Positions 35,985 through 44,887 of a DNA stretch of 64,000 nt are shown piece after piece; the stretch's first letter is position 1; each line of letters opens with the position of its first letter. The stretch is taken from NCBI GenBank assembly GCA_016208015.1, contig JACQYW010000014.1, positions 108,265 to 172,264 of the forward strand. The letters are read 5' to 3'. The notes below the pieces were generated by a model. That model was given only the letters and a program-made list of their open reading frames with translations. It ran no database searches and was not told the origin of the DNA. The stretch is from Nitrosomonadales bacterium. Its GTDB lineage: Bacteria; Pseudomonadota; Gammaproteobacteria; Burkholderiales; Gallionellaceae. The position numbers and the translations under genes are program-made.

Positions 35985-37202
35985 TTATCTCAGGTTCACC
36001 AGTGTCTGCAACACCTGGTCCTGCGTCTTCACCGTTTGCGCGTTGGCCTGATACACGCGCTGCGCGGTGATCATGTTCACCAGCTCGGCAGTCAGATCGA
36101 CGTTGGAATCTTCCACCGCCGAGGTCTGCAACACACCCAGGCTGGCCGAGCCCGGCGAACCGGTCAGCGGTGTGCCCGAGGTGGACGACTCCGCCCAGTT
36201 GTTGCCGCCCAGCGGCTGCAAGCCCTGCGGGTTGCTGAAGTTGGACAACACCACTTGGCCGAGCGTGCGGGTCTGGCCGTTGGAATAGCGGCCGGCGATG
36301 ATGCCGTCGGAACCGGTGCTGAATCCGGTCATGCGGCCCGAGGTGTAACCGTCCTGACTCAGCGAGTTCACGCCGAAGATGCCGCCGAATTGCGAAGTGG
36401 ATGCAAAATCGAAGCTCAATGTCTGTGCTGCCGCGCCGGTCGGCGTGAATGCGGCCGATGCCACTGCCCCCGCCGGCGTCAGGATGGTGCCGTTGGTATC
36501 GAAGGTCATCGTCGTCAACAAGCCGGTGGCGGGCGGGACCAGGGCGCCGTCGACCGTGAGGTAGGCGCTCCAGGCGTTGGTCGCCGTCTTGGCAAAATAT
36601 ACCGAGGCCACATGGCTGCCGCCCAGACTGTCATACACCGTCATCGAGGTGGAGTTGTTGAAGGTGGCCGAATTGGCCGGATCGAAAACGGGCGCGGCCG
36701 GGATGATCGTGGAGCGCGAGTCGAGATTCAGGCCGGCAACGATATTGGCCGTCGCATTGGGCAGCAGATCGGCCGTGGAGACAAGCAGATCGCCCGGCGT
36801 GGTCGCCATGATCGCGCCGGTCGCATCCGGCAGGAAGCCGGTCAGCCGGTAACCCTGGCTGGTCACGATGTAGCCATCCTTGTCCATCTGGAACTGGCCG
36901 TTGCGCGAATAGACGATGGAGCCGTTGTCGCTCAGGCGGAAGAAGCCGTTGCCGCTCACGGCCATGTCCAGCGAATTATTGGTGACGGTGATGTTGCCCT
37001 GGCCGAACTGTTGCGCCACGGTAGCCACGCGCGTACCGATACCGACCGCGCCGGCACCGCCCAGCGAATTGGCATACACGTCGGCGAACTGCGCCTGCGA
37101 GGCCTTGAAGCCGACGGTGTTGGCGTTGGCGACGTTGTTGCCGATCACATCCAGATTCTTGGATGCTGCATTCAGACCGCTTAATCCCTGTTGGAAACCC
37201 AT
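35985..37202 (-). CDS. flgE: Flagellar hook protein FlgE
   Basis: 405 residues. MGFQQGLSGLNAASKNLDVI and NANTVGFKASQAQFADVYA at the N-terminus, LTAELVNMITAQRVYQANAQ at the C-terminus. Typical hook-protein length. Downstream of flgD. Confidence 0.97.
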   Translation of the reverse strand: MGFQQGLSGLNAASKNLDVIGNNVANANTVGFKASQAQFADVYANSLGGAGAVGIGTRVATVAQQFGQGNITVTNNSLDMAVSGNGFFRLSDNGSIVYSRNGQFQMDKDGYIVTSQGYRLTGFLPDATGAIMATTPGDLLVSTADLLPNATANIVAGLNLDSRSTIIPAAPVFDPANSATFNNSTSMTVYDSLGGSHVASVYFAKTATNAWSAYLTVDGALVPPATGLLTTMTFDTNGTILTPAGAVASAAFTPTGAAAQTLSFDFASTSQFGGIFGVNSLSQDGYTSGRMTGFSTGSDGIIAGRYSNGQTRTLGQVVLSNFSNPQGLQPLGGNNWAESSTSGTPLTGSPGSASLGVLQTSAVEDSNVDLTAELVNMITAQRVYQANAQTVKTQDQVLQTLVNLR

Positions 37203-37249
37203 GACAACCTCCTCTTAAAATCGATCACACGCTGTAGAAGCGACGTTCC

Positions 37250-37906
37250 CTACAAAATCTGCCGGACTGCATCCAGCCCCACATCACCCAGACTACCCAT
37301 GTTCAGCATCGGGCCGGCGGAAGTCAGCAATACACTTTCCACCAGACCGTAAGAGAGTGTGGTCGGCGTGCTCTTCTTGCCGCTCAATTCTGCGCTGGCG
37401 CTGTATTTATACGTGCCGTCCGCAACCGCTGTGCCGGTGTCATCCTTGCCGTCCCACTGGAAGCCGATGGTGCCGCTATCCTGCGCGCCCAGTTGCAGCG
37501 TACGCACTACGTTACCCTCGGCATCGGTGATTGTCACGGCGACTTTGTCGGCCGGCTGGGCCAATTCCAGCGCCGCATCGGACTTGCCTCCCGCCATATT
37601 CATCTGCGATCCCGGCACCAGCGCCGCATGCCCGATCATGGAAGCCGCCTGCAACGATTGCGCGGCGGACATGCTGTCGCTGAGCGCCTGCACCGTGGCA
37701 TTCAATTTGTCGATGCCGCTCACGGTGGAAAGCTGCGCCATCTGCGAAGTCACCTGCGCGTTGTCGAGCGGATTGAGCGGGTCCTGGTTCTTCATCTGCG
37801 TCACCAGCAGCTTGAGGAAGCGATCCTGCGTGTCCGCCGCCTGCGAGATCGTCGCGGCTGCCTGTGCGGCACCGGCGGAACCGCTACTTTGAACTGATGC
37901 GACCAT
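37250..37906 (-). CDS. flgD: Hook-capping protein FlgD
   Basis: 218 residues. FLKLLVTQMKNQDPLNPLDN and MAQLSTVSGIDKLN are the FlgD signatures, followed by FlgD Ig-like and tudor-like regions (TIGFQWDGKDDTGTAVADGT). Caps the growing hook. Confidence 0.96.
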   Translation of the reverse strand: MVASVQSSGSAGAAQAAATISQAADTQDRFLKLLVTQMKNQDPLNPLDNAQVTSQMAQLSTVSGIDKLNATVQALSDSMSAAQSLQAASMIGHAALVPGSQMNMAGGKSDAALELAQPADKVAVTITDAEGNVVRTLQLGAQDSGTIGFQWDGKDDTGTAVADGTYKYSASAELSGKKSTPTTLSYGLVESVLLTSAGPMLNMGSLGDVGLDAVRQIL

Positions 37907-37917
37907 GATCTGTCTCC

Positions 37918-38322
37918 TTATTGTCCGATGGTGAGCGTCTTGAGCAGCAATGTCTTGGAGGTGTTCATCACATCCACGTTGTTCTGGTAGGACCGCGATG
38001 CCGAGATCATGTTCACCATCTCGTCAACCGGATTCACGTTGGGCAGGGTCACATAACCCTGCTCGTTGGCCATCGGATGTTTCGGGTCGTACACCACCTT
38101 CATCGGCGAATTGTCCTCCACCACCGCGGAGACCTTGACCCCCGCGCCCGGCTGTCCGGCGACGGGCACCGTCTCGAACACCACCTGTTTGGCCTTGTAC
38201 GGCTTGCCGTCCGGCCCGGTGGCGCTGTCGGCGTTGGCGAGGTTGCTCGCCACCGCGTTGAGGCGTTGCGATTGCGCCGTCATGGCGGAACCGGCGATAT
38301 TGAATATGTTGAATAGAGACAT
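37918..38322 (-). CDS. flgC: Proximal rod protein FlgC
   Basis: 134 residues. [20 protein letters not shown] near the start, [20 protein letters not shown] and C-terminal [20 protein letters not shown]. Co-transcribed with flgB. Confidence 0.97.
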   Translation of the reverse strand: MSLFNIFNIAGSAMTAQSQRLNAVASNLANADSATGPDGKPYKAKQVVFETVPVAGQPGAGVKVSAVVEDNSPMKVVYDPKHPMANEQGYVTLPNVNPVDEMVNMISASRSYQNNVDVMNTSKTLLLKTLTIGQ

Positions 38323-38336
38323 GAAGTTTCCTCCTC

Positions 38337-38741
38337 TTAGCCTTGCAGTGCGGCCAGCACATCCTTGGCCTTGTCGCTGATGAACCTGACGCTGGCCTCG
38401 TAACGCAGGGCGTTGTCGGCAAATTGCGCGCGTTCCACGTCCATATCCACGGTGTTGCCGTCAGCGCTCGGCTGTACCGGTTTGCGATACATCACCGGCG
38501 CTCCCGTCACGCTCTCGCCCGCAGCGCCGCCCAGATGCCCCGGCGCGGTCCTGGCCACCTCCAGTGCTTCCCCGCTGCCCTGCAATGCGCTCTGCATGGC
38601 GCTGGTGAAATCGATGTCCCTGGCCTTGTAGTTGGGCGTGTCGGCGTTGGCGATATTGGACGCGATCAACTCCTGCCGCGCCGCGCGCAGGTTCAGCGCC
38701 GTCTGGTGAAAGCGGAACATGTCGTCTATGCTGTTACTCAT
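38337..38741 (-). CDS. flgB: Proximal rod protein FlgB
   Basis: 134 residues. [20 protein letters not shown] and [19 protein letters not shown]; ends [20 protein letters not shown]. First gene of the leftward flg operon, divergent from flgA across a 134-base intergenic region. Confidence 0.97.
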   Translation of the reverse strand: MSNSIDDMFRFHQTALNLRAARQELIASNIANADTPNYKARDIDFTSAMQSALQGSGEALEVARTAPGHLGGAAGESVTGAPVMYRKPVQPSADGNTVDMDVERAQFADNALRYEASVRFISDKAKDVLAALQG

Positions 38742-38792
38742 CGTGCCCTCCTGCTCGCCTGTTGGGACTTTTCATGGCTTGCATACTAATCA

Positions 38793-38808
38793 GGGCATGT
38801 CACCGGCT
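38793..38808 (+). promoter_or_regulatory. Possible sigma-54-type -24/-12 element before flgA
   Basis: GGGCATG, four bases, CGGCT keeps the GG and GC dinucleotides 10 bases apart, but the -12 half is poor. Weak candidate only. Confidence 0.2.
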
Positions 38809-38875
38809 ATCCGCCGATTAAGGGTGAAAACCCGTTTTATTTCCCCCCTTAGAAAACCCCTTCCAGTTCCACAAT

Positions 38876-39568
38876 ATGGCCATGAAAAACCAGGCTTCCT
38901 TATTGCTGATGTTGGTCGCGCTGTGCGCCCCGTCCGTTTGGGCCGCAACGCCGCAAAGCCATGAACGCATACGCGAAACCGCGCTGGCTTATGCACAGGC
39001 CCAGTCTCGATCCCTGCCCGGCCAAGTCAGCATCCGGATCGGCGAGATCGACCCGCGCACCGTGCTGCGCGCCTGCACCGCGCTCGAGGCCTTCACACCC
39101 GGCGGTTCGCAGATGATCGGCAAGACCAGCGTCGGCGTGCGCTGCAAGGAACAGCCGGGCTGGACTATCTTCGTGCAGGCGGATATCCGCGTCACCGCGA
39201 CGCTGCTGGTCGCCAACCGTCCGCTGTCACAGAACACGGTGTTGGGCGAGAACGACTTTTCGCTGCAAAGCGGCGAGCTGGGACAGCCCGGTATCCTCAC
39301 CGAGCCCGCGCAGGCGGTCGGCAAGACGCTCAAGTTCGGCATCGGCGCGGGACAGGTGTTGCGGCAGGATATGCTGCGGGCCCCTTTCGTCGTTACCCAG
39401 AACCAGACGGTCGAAGTGCGGGTGCTCGGCAAAGGTTTTGCTGTCCGCGCGAGCGGGCAGGCGCTGAATAGCGGTGCGGAAGGCCAGAATGTGCAGGTGC
39501 GCATGGCGTCCGGCCAGGTCGTCAATGGTGCGGCAAGCAGGGACGGCACGGTGGATGTTCGACCGTGA
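38876..39568 (+). CDS. flgA: P-ring assembly chaperone FlgA
   Basis: 230 residues (228 if started at the second ATG, 38882). Signal peptide KNQASLLLMLVALCAPSVWA, SAF domain with NRPLSQNTVLGENDFSLQ, and the C-terminal GKGFAVRASGQALNSGAEGQ typical of FlgA. Periplasmic; helps FlgI assemble. Divergent from flgB, and followed by flgM with its own promoter. Confidence 0.95.
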   Translation: MAMKNQASLLLMLVALCAPSVWAATPQSHERIRETALAYAQAQSRSLPGQVSIRIGEIDPRTVLRACTALEAFTPGGSQMIGKTSVGVRCKEQPGWTIFVQADIRVTATLLVANRPLSQNTVLGENDFSLQSGELGQPGILTEPAQAVGKTLKFGIGAGQVLRQDMLRAPFVVTQNQTVEVRVLGKGFAVRASGQALNSGAEGQNVQVRMASGQVVNGAASRDGTVDVRP

Positions 39569-39603
39569 GACGCATATAATGCCCGCCAGCCCGACAAGTA
39601 CCC

Positions 39604-39630
39604 TAAAGTTTCGCCCGGCCCAGCCGATGT
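39604..39630 (+). promoter_or_regulatory. Sigma-28 (FliA) promoter for flgMN
   Basis: TAAAGTTT, 11 bases, GCCGATGT, 38 bases before flgM. A perfect -35 and six of eight in the -10. This is the expected late promoter of the anti-sigma gene. Confidence 0.82.
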
Positions 39631-39667
39631 AGTGCTTAACCGAGCCAGTGAAAAGGGGAATACCCAA

Positions 39668-39985
39668 ATGAAGATCGAAAAGACCAGCAAGCCGTTGCCC
39701 GCCACCCAGATCGGGGAAGCGACCGCGCGCAATCCGGCTGCACGCACCACGGGCACCCAGACTCCCGCCGCCGGAAACAGCGGAACCAGCGTGCATCTGG
39801 GGTCGACGACTGCACAGTTGCGCAGCATGGAAAGCAGCATCGCCAGCACACCGCTGGTCGATATCCACAAGGTCGCCGAGATCAAGCAGGCCATCAGCGA
39901 GGGCCGTTTCCAGGTGAACTCCGGCGTCGTTGCCGACCGGCTGATCGACACCGTGCGCGACCTGATCACCGCGAGCAAGCATTGA
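39668..39985 (+). CDS. flgM: Anti-sigma-28 factor FlgM
   Basis: 105 residues from the ATG with GGGGAA upstream; a longer frame from 39632 lacks such a site. The C-terminal half (IHKVAEIKQAISEGRFQVNS; VADRLIDTVRDLI) is the FliA-binding region. It holds FliA until the hook is complete and is then exported. Stop overlaps the flgN start. Confidence 0.94.
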   Translation: MKIEKTSKPLPATQIGEATARNPAARTTGTQTPAAGNSGTSVHLGSTTAQLRSMESSIASTPLVDIHKVAEIKQAISEGRFQVNSGVVADRLIDTVRDLITASKH

Positions 39986-40455
39986 CCGATAGCCGAACGA
40001 TTCCTTCCACGACAGAGTTCCTGTCCACCCTGAACGACGAATGCGCAGCACTGGGCGCATTCGTCGTTTTGCTTGAAGACGAGCAACGCATCCTGTTAGG
40101 CCAGCACAGTGAAACCTTGCTGCAACTGGCCGAAGCCAAGATACAGCTCGTCAACAAGATCGCCACCCTTTCCGGGACACGCAAACGTTTTTTGCCGGAA
40201 GGAACGCGCGATACGGTGGAATGGCTGCGCAAGAATGCCCCGCAGGGACTGCCGAAATGGCACGAGGCACGCCAGTTGGCCGCGCACGCGCACCACCTCA
40301 ACCAGACCAACGGCGAACTGATACAGATCAAACTGCGCTACAACCAGCAAGCCCTCGGCGTGCTCTACGGCGCCGCGCAAAGCGCCGCCGGACTCTACGG
40401 CGCAGACGGCCAGACCAGCCTGCCCAGCACCAGCCGAACTCTCGGCAGCGTCTAG
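39982..40455 (+). CDS. flgN: Flagellar export chaperone FlgN
   Basis: 157 residues starting at a TTG that overlaps the flgM stop. Helical protein with LLEDEQRILLGQHSETLLQL and IATLSGTRKRFLP, as in FlgN, the chaperone of FlgK and FlgL. Convergent with motD, seven bases apart. Confidence 0.9.
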   Translation: MTDSRTIPSTTEFLSTLNDECAALGAFVVLLEDEQRILLGQHSETLLQLAEAKIQLVNKIATLSGTRKRFLPEGTRDTVEWLRKNAPQGLPKWHEARQLAAHAHHLNQTNGELIQIKLRYNQQALGVLYGAAQSAAGLYGADGQTSLPSTSRTLGSV

Positions 40456-40461
40456 AACTTC

Positions 40462-41241
40462 CTATTGCTGTTGTTCTGTGGAGACCGGTGTCTGCTCGGC
40501 CTCCGGCTCGGGCGTGAGCACGGTGATGGTCACGCGCCGGTTACGGGTGCGACCTTCGGGGGTGTCGTTCGGCAACACGGGATGATTGTCGGCGGCACCT
40601 TTCGCGGTGAGGCGTTTGGCGACGATGCCCTGTTCGATGAACAGGCGCACCACGCTGCTCGCGCGCGCCGATGACAGCTCCCAGTTGGAGGGGAACTGGG
40701 CGGTGCTGATCGGCTGGTTGTCGGTGTGCCCTTCCACTTCGACGGCGAATTCTTCGGCGGCCAGCTGCTTGGCGACGTCGGCCAGGGTCTGGCGCGCTTC
40801 GGCCTGCAAGACCGCTTCGCCCACGTTGAACAGCGCGCTGGCGTTGATATCCAGCTCGACGCCCCGGCCCGTCTGCGAGACGTTCATCTGCCCCTTCTTC
40901 ACGAATTCGGCCATGGATTCGTTGAGGTTCTTGGCCAGGTTCTGCATGCGTTCGTTCTGCTTGCGCTGCTTCTCGGCGAGGCGCGCGTTGCGCCGGTCGA
41001 CCAGCGATTTGAAATAGATCTCTTCCTCGGTCAGGCGCATGGTGCCGCCTTCCGCCTCGCTCGCCTTGGTGCCGAAAGCCTGGTTGATCGCCGCGCCGAA
41101 GACCTTGTACTTGCCCTCGTTGACCGAGGAGATGCCGTACATCACGACGAAGAAGGCGAACAGCAAAGTGATGAAGTCGGCGTAGGAGACCATCCAGCGC
41201 TCGTGATTGTCGTGTTCGGCTCTTTTCGGGCGGCGCGCCAT
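40462..41241 (-). CDS. motD: Stator protein MotD (MotB-type)
   Basis: 259 residues. ERWMVSYADFITLLFAFFVV contains the membrane helix with the proton-binding Asp22, followed by a plug and linker and an OmpA-like peptidoglycan-binding domain (EVEGHTDNQPISTAQFPSNW; RLTAKGAADNHPVLPNDT). Resembles Pseudomonas MotD rather than the second MotB at 62310-63344. Partner of the adjacent MotC. Confidence 0.93.
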   Translation of the reverse strand: MARRPKRAEHDNHERWMVSYADFITLLFAFFVVMYGISSVNEGKYKVFGAAINQAFGTKASEAEGGTMRLTEEEIYFKSLVDRRNARLAEKQRKQNERMQNLAKNLNESMAEFVKKGQMNVSQTGRGVELDINASALFNVGEAVLQAEARQTLADVAKQLAAEEFAVEVEGHTDNQPISTAQFPSNWELSSARASSVVRLFIEQGIVAKRLTAKGAADNHPVLPNDTPEGRTRNRRVTITVLTPEPEAEQTPVSTEQQQ

Positions 41242-41242
41242 T

Positions 41243-41986
41243 TCAGGACGGGATATAACCCCTCAGTTTGTTTTCGATGAAGCGCGGGTTCTCGGCGTTG
41301 GCGATCATGCTCAGGCCGTCCACCAGCATCTCGCGCATGTGGACCTGCTCCTGGATGAGTATCTTGAGTTTGCCCGCGATCGGCAGGAACAGCAGGTTGG
41401 CGGACCCGACGCCGTAGATGGTGGCGATGAAGGCGACCGCGATACCCGCACCCAGCTTGGCCGGCTCACCGAGACTCTGCATCACATGCACCAATCCCAG
41501 CACTGCACCGAGGATACCGATGGTGGGCGCGTAACCGGCGGCCGACTCCCACACTCGCGCCGCCTGCCAGCGCAGGGTCTCGTAGCTTTGCAGATCGATT
41601 TCCAGTATCTCGCGGATCTTCTCGGCGCTGTTGCCGTCGACCAGCAGCTGCAGGCCCTTGCGCACGAAGGGATCGTCGATGTTCTTGAGTTGCGCTTCCA
41701 GCGCCAGGATGCCGTCCTTGCGCGCGACGCTGCCCCAGGCAGTGATCTGGTAGGCCAGCTTCTGCACATCGACGACGGGAGTGACGAACACCCAGGCTGC
41801 CATTTTGACGCCGGTGACGAACACCCTGGCCGGATGCTGCAACATCACCGCACCGATGGTGCCGCCGAACACGATGAAGAACGCGGCCAGTTGCAGGAGT
41901 ACATTGACCGAGCCGCCTTCGAGCAGTTGCCCGCCGAGGATACCGACGACCGCAACCATGACACCGAACAGGCTGAGCTTGTCCAT
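41243..41986 (-). CDS. motC: Stator protein MotC (MotA-type)
   Basis: 247 residues with four hydrophobic segments (about 5-22, 29-48, 146-166, 180-200) and VWESAAGYAPTIGILGAVLG. Pairs with MotD as a proton-driven stator. Directly downstream of fliA. Confidence 0.94.
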   Translation of the reverse strand: MDKLSLFGVMVAVVGILGGQLLEGGSVNVLLQLAAFFIVFGGTIGAVMLQHPARVFVTGVKMAAWVFVTPVVDVQKLAYQITAWGSVARKDGILALEAQLKNIDDPFVRKGLQLLVDGNSAEKIREILEIDLQSYETLRWQAARVWESAAGYAPTIGILGAVLGLVHVMQSLGEPAKLGAGIAVAFIATIYGVGSANLLFLPIAGKLKILIQEQVHMREMLVDGLSMIANAENPRFIENKLRGYIPS

Positions 41987-41989
41987 CGA

Positions 41990-42733
41990 TCAATATCCCT
42001 TCATGGAAGCGCGCAACCTTGCGACAGCCTGGGTATGCAGCTGGCACACGCGCGATTCGGACACGCCCATCACTTCGCCGATCTCGCGCAGGTTCATGTC
42101 CTGTTCATAGTGCATGCCCATCAACTGGCGCTCGCGCTCGGGCAGGCGCTCAATGGCCTTGATCAGCGCCTCGCGGAAACGGTCATCCTGCAACAGTTCC
42201 AGCGGATTGCTGTCGCTGTCGAACTCGAAACGGTCGAAGAAATCCTCATTGCCGTCGCCGTGGAAATCCTCGTAATAGACCAGTTGCGCGCCGCGCGCTT
42301 CCTGCAGCAACTGCTGGTATTCCGGCAATGCCACACCCAGCTCTCTGGCGATATCGGTCTCGTTCGGCATCTTGCCCAGCTTCTGCTGCAAGCGACTGAT
42401 CGCGGTCTCGATGCGGCGCATGTCGCGGCGCATGCTGCGCGGCAGCCAGTCGGCACCGCGCAACTCGTCCAGCATCGCGCCGCGGATCCGTTGTGCCGCG
42501 TAGGTCTCGAACTGCGCGCCGCGCAGCTCGTCGTAACGGCCGGCCGCGTCGAGCAGCCCCATCATGCCGGCCTGAATGAGGTCGTCCACTTCTACGCTGC
42601 CTGGAAGCTTGAGCATCATGTGATGTGCGATACGCTTCACCAGATGGGCGTATTCCTTGAGGCACTCTTCTTTGTCGCTCAATCCGTTCGGCGTGTACAT
42701 GGCCTTCGTCTTCAGGTTGCTGGCGATTCTCAT
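41990..42733 (-). CDS. fliA: Sigma factor FliA (sigma-28)
   Basis: 247 residues from the ATG overlapping the flhG stop; Met12 (42700) is an alternative. Region 2 VEVDDLIQAGMMGLLDAAGR and FETYAAQRIRGAMLDELRG, region 4 MNLREIGEVMGVSESRVCQL. Directs late flagellar and chemotaxis genes; sigma-28 boxes at 31596, 39604 and 62286 fit. Confidence 0.96.
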   Translation of the reverse strand: MRIASNLKTKAMYTPNGLSDKEECLKEYAHLVKRIAHHMMLKLPGSVEVDDLIQAGMMGLLDAAGRYDELRGAQFETYAAQRIRGAMLDELRGADWLPRSMRRDMRRIETAISRLQQKLGKMPNETDIARELGVALPEYQQLLQEARGAQLVYYEDFHGDGNEDFFDRFEFDSDSNPLELLQDDRFREALIKAIERLPERERQLMGMHYEQDMNLREIGEVMGVSESRVCQLHTQAVARLRASMKGY

Positions 42734-43623
42734 GTGACCGTCGCCATTCTGTTGTTCGCCGGACGCGCTTGGCGCATCAGACGCTGCATCACGCTGCCAA
42801 GGGCATCATGACCTTCTTCCATCTTGCCCGGCACCCGCAACAGCCCCTGTGCGATCTCGCGTATGGCATACGATGATGGTGCCGCCGGAAACGCCTCGAT
42901 CACCGGACGCCCCAATTGTGTCGCACGTTTGAGCTTTTCATCAACCGGAATATGGCCCAGATATTCCAGGTGCACCTGCAGATGCCTGCGCGCGACACCG
43001 GCCATGTTGTCGAAGACCGCCAGTGCCTCGTGTTCGCTGTCGACCCTGTTGACCACGATGTCGAACGCCTGCCTGCCATTATGCATCGCCATCTGCTTGA
43101 GCAAGGTGTAACTTTCGGTGATCCCGCTGCTGGTCGCATTCAGCACCAGCAGCAACGGCTCGTCGCCGGACAGGCTGGCGCAGACCGAATGTCCGGCGCG
43201 TGCCGCGTCCACCAGCACCACATCCATATCCTTCGAGGCTGCGCTCAGGGATTCCAGCAATCTTTCGCGCTGGTTCACGTCCAGCCTGGACAGATTCTGG
43301 ATCGCGCGCGCCACCGGCAATACGCGCAGGCCCTGCGGGCCGCGCAGGATCACCTCCTGCCAGGTCGTTTCGCCGCGCACCACGTTGAGCAGGTCGTGGC
43401 GCACCTTCAACGCCAGCGTGTTGGCCACGTTGTCGTGCGTCAGGTTCTCGTCCAGCACCAGTACTTCCTTGCCGGAATTCCCCAGCACGGCGGCCAGATT
43501 GACCACGATGCTGGTGGCACCCAAGCCGTCGCGCGCGCCGACCACGGTCACCACGCGCGAGCTGGAACGTGCCAGCAGGCGGCGCAGCCCGGCGGCCTGA
43601 TCGTTCATCCGGTCAGAGCGCAT
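42730..43623 (-). CDS. flhG: FlhG/FleN-like MinD-family ATPase with degenerate P-loop
   Basis: 297 residues from the ATG with GGGAGG five bases upstream, overlapping the flhF stop. The MinD fold is clear (VTVVGARDGLGATSIVVNLA; LVLDENLTHDN; VVLVDAARAGHSV; LNATSSGITESYTLLKQM), but the deviant Walker A lysines of KGGVGKT are absent. Normally counts flagella by antagonising FlhF and FleQ-type activators. ATP use in this protein is uncertain. Confidence 0.88.
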   Translation of the reverse strand: MRSDRMNDQAAGLRRLLARSSSRVVTVVGARDGLGATSIVVNLAAVLGNSGKEVLVLDENLTHDNVANTLALKVRHDLLNVVRGETTWQEVILRGPQGLRVLPVARAIQNLSRLDVNQRERLLESLSAASKDMDVVLVDAARAGHSVCASLSGDEPLLLVLNATSSGITESYTLLKQMAMHNGRQAFDIVVNRVDSEHEALAVFDNMAGVARRHLQVHLEYLGHIPVDEKLKRATQLGRPVIEAFPAAPSSYAIREIAQGLLRVPGKMEEGHDALGSVMQRLMRQARPANNRMATVT

Positions 43624-44887
43624 ACTGACCTCCCAGCATCTTCTGGGCGCCGCCCAGTGCGGCCATGAAATTCGGCAACTCGGCTTCCGGCATGTCGAAC
43701 GCCGCACTCGCCTTGCCCACATCCTTGAACAACCGGTGCAGCAGGTACTCCAGATTCACCTCGTGCAGGTCTTCCGGCACGCGCTGACCGCTGGCGATGT
43801 AGTGCATGGTCAGTTTGTGGCGCACCACCACATCCAGCACCGTGCCCAGCGTCACTGCTTCGTCCAGCTTGGTCGGGATGCAGCCGATCACGCCGCTGCC
43901 GCCGTACATCTTCACCACGTCGTCCAGCGTGCCGCCGGAACTGGTGGCGTTCAGCAGCAACAGACGCTGCACACCCACCGCGTCGAACATCTGCGCCTGT
44001 TCCGCCACGCGGCTGTCGCGCTGGCCGACGCCCATGGTGTCGATGATGACGAGATGTTTGTGCTTGAGGCCGGACAGCGTGAGGCGCAGGTCTTCGGTGT
44101 CGCGCACCGCATGCACCGAGACGCCCAGTATCTTGCCGTAGATCTTCAGTTGTTCGTGCGCGCCGATACGGTAGCTGTCGGTGGTGACCAGTGCGACCTT
44201 GTCGGCGCCGTAGCGCACCACGGCACGCGCCGCCAGCTTGGCGGTCGTCGTCGTCTTGCCCACACCGGTGGGGCCGACCAGCGCATACACGCCGCCGCGC
44301 GCCACCACGTCTTCCTGAAAAGTCGCCACACGCAGATTGTGGCCGAGGGCACGGCGCAGCCAGTCGAGGCCACCCTTGGCGGGCGCCTTCTCCAGCAACT
44401 GGCGCGACAGCATCGGGCTGAAACCGACGTTGAGCATGTCGCGCAACAGGCCGCCGCGTTCCGGGTCGCGCTGCTGCATGTCGGACCAGGAGAGGCGCGC
44501 CATCTGTTCCTGCATCATGTTGCGCATGGTCTTGATCTCGGACAGCAGCGATTGCTGCTCCGCGACCGCGTCCCTGCCTGCGCGCGGCACAGGAACTTCG
44601 CGTCTGCTGTTCGCATCCAGCACCTTCGCCCCCAGCGTGGCGGCCTGGTTCGCACCCTGCGCGCTGAGTGTGCCACTGCGCTGCGGCTTGGCCGCGTTGT
44701 CGGGTATGCGCGTTTCGCACACGCGCGTCTCGCTCAGATGCGCCAGGTCGGATCCGGCCAGGGCCACGATCTCCACCCCTTCCGGCACCTTGCGGTTGGA
44801 CAGGATCACGGCGTCTGCGCCGAGTTCGACACGTACCAGCTTCAGCGCGTCGCGCGAACTGGCTGCGATGAATTTTCTTGCGTTCAT
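43613..44887 (-). CDS. flhF: Flagellar placement GTPase FlhF
   Basis: 424 residues. SRP-type GTPase: P-loop GPTGVGKTTTTAKLAA at about 205-220, VALVTTDSYRIGAHEQLKIY, HLVIIDTMGVGQRDSRVAEQ and IPTKLDEAVTLGTVLDV. N-terminal B domain about 1-120. Marks the cell pole for flagellar assembly. Overlaps flhA by four bases. Confidence 0.96.
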   Translation of the reverse strand: MNARKFIAASSRDALKLVRVELGADAVILSNRKVPEGVEIVALAGSDLAHLSETRVCETRIPDNAAKPQRSGTLSAQGANQAATLGAKVLDANSRREVPVPRAGRDAVAEQQSLLSEIKTMRNMMQEQMARLSWSDMQQRDPERGGLLRDMLNVGFSPMLSRQLLEKAPAKGGLDWLRRALGHNLRVATFQEDVVARGGVYALVGPTGVGKTTTTAKLAARAVVRYGADKVALVTTDSYRIGAHEQLKIYGKILGVSVHAVRDTEDLRLTLSGLKHKHLVIIDTMGVGQRDSRVAEQAQMFDAVGVQRLLLLNATSSGGTLDDVVKMYGGSGVIGCIPTKLDEAVTLGTVLDVVVRHKLTMHYIASGQRVPEDLHEVNLEYLLHRLFKDVGKASAAFDMPEAELPNFMAALGGAQKMLGGQYAL

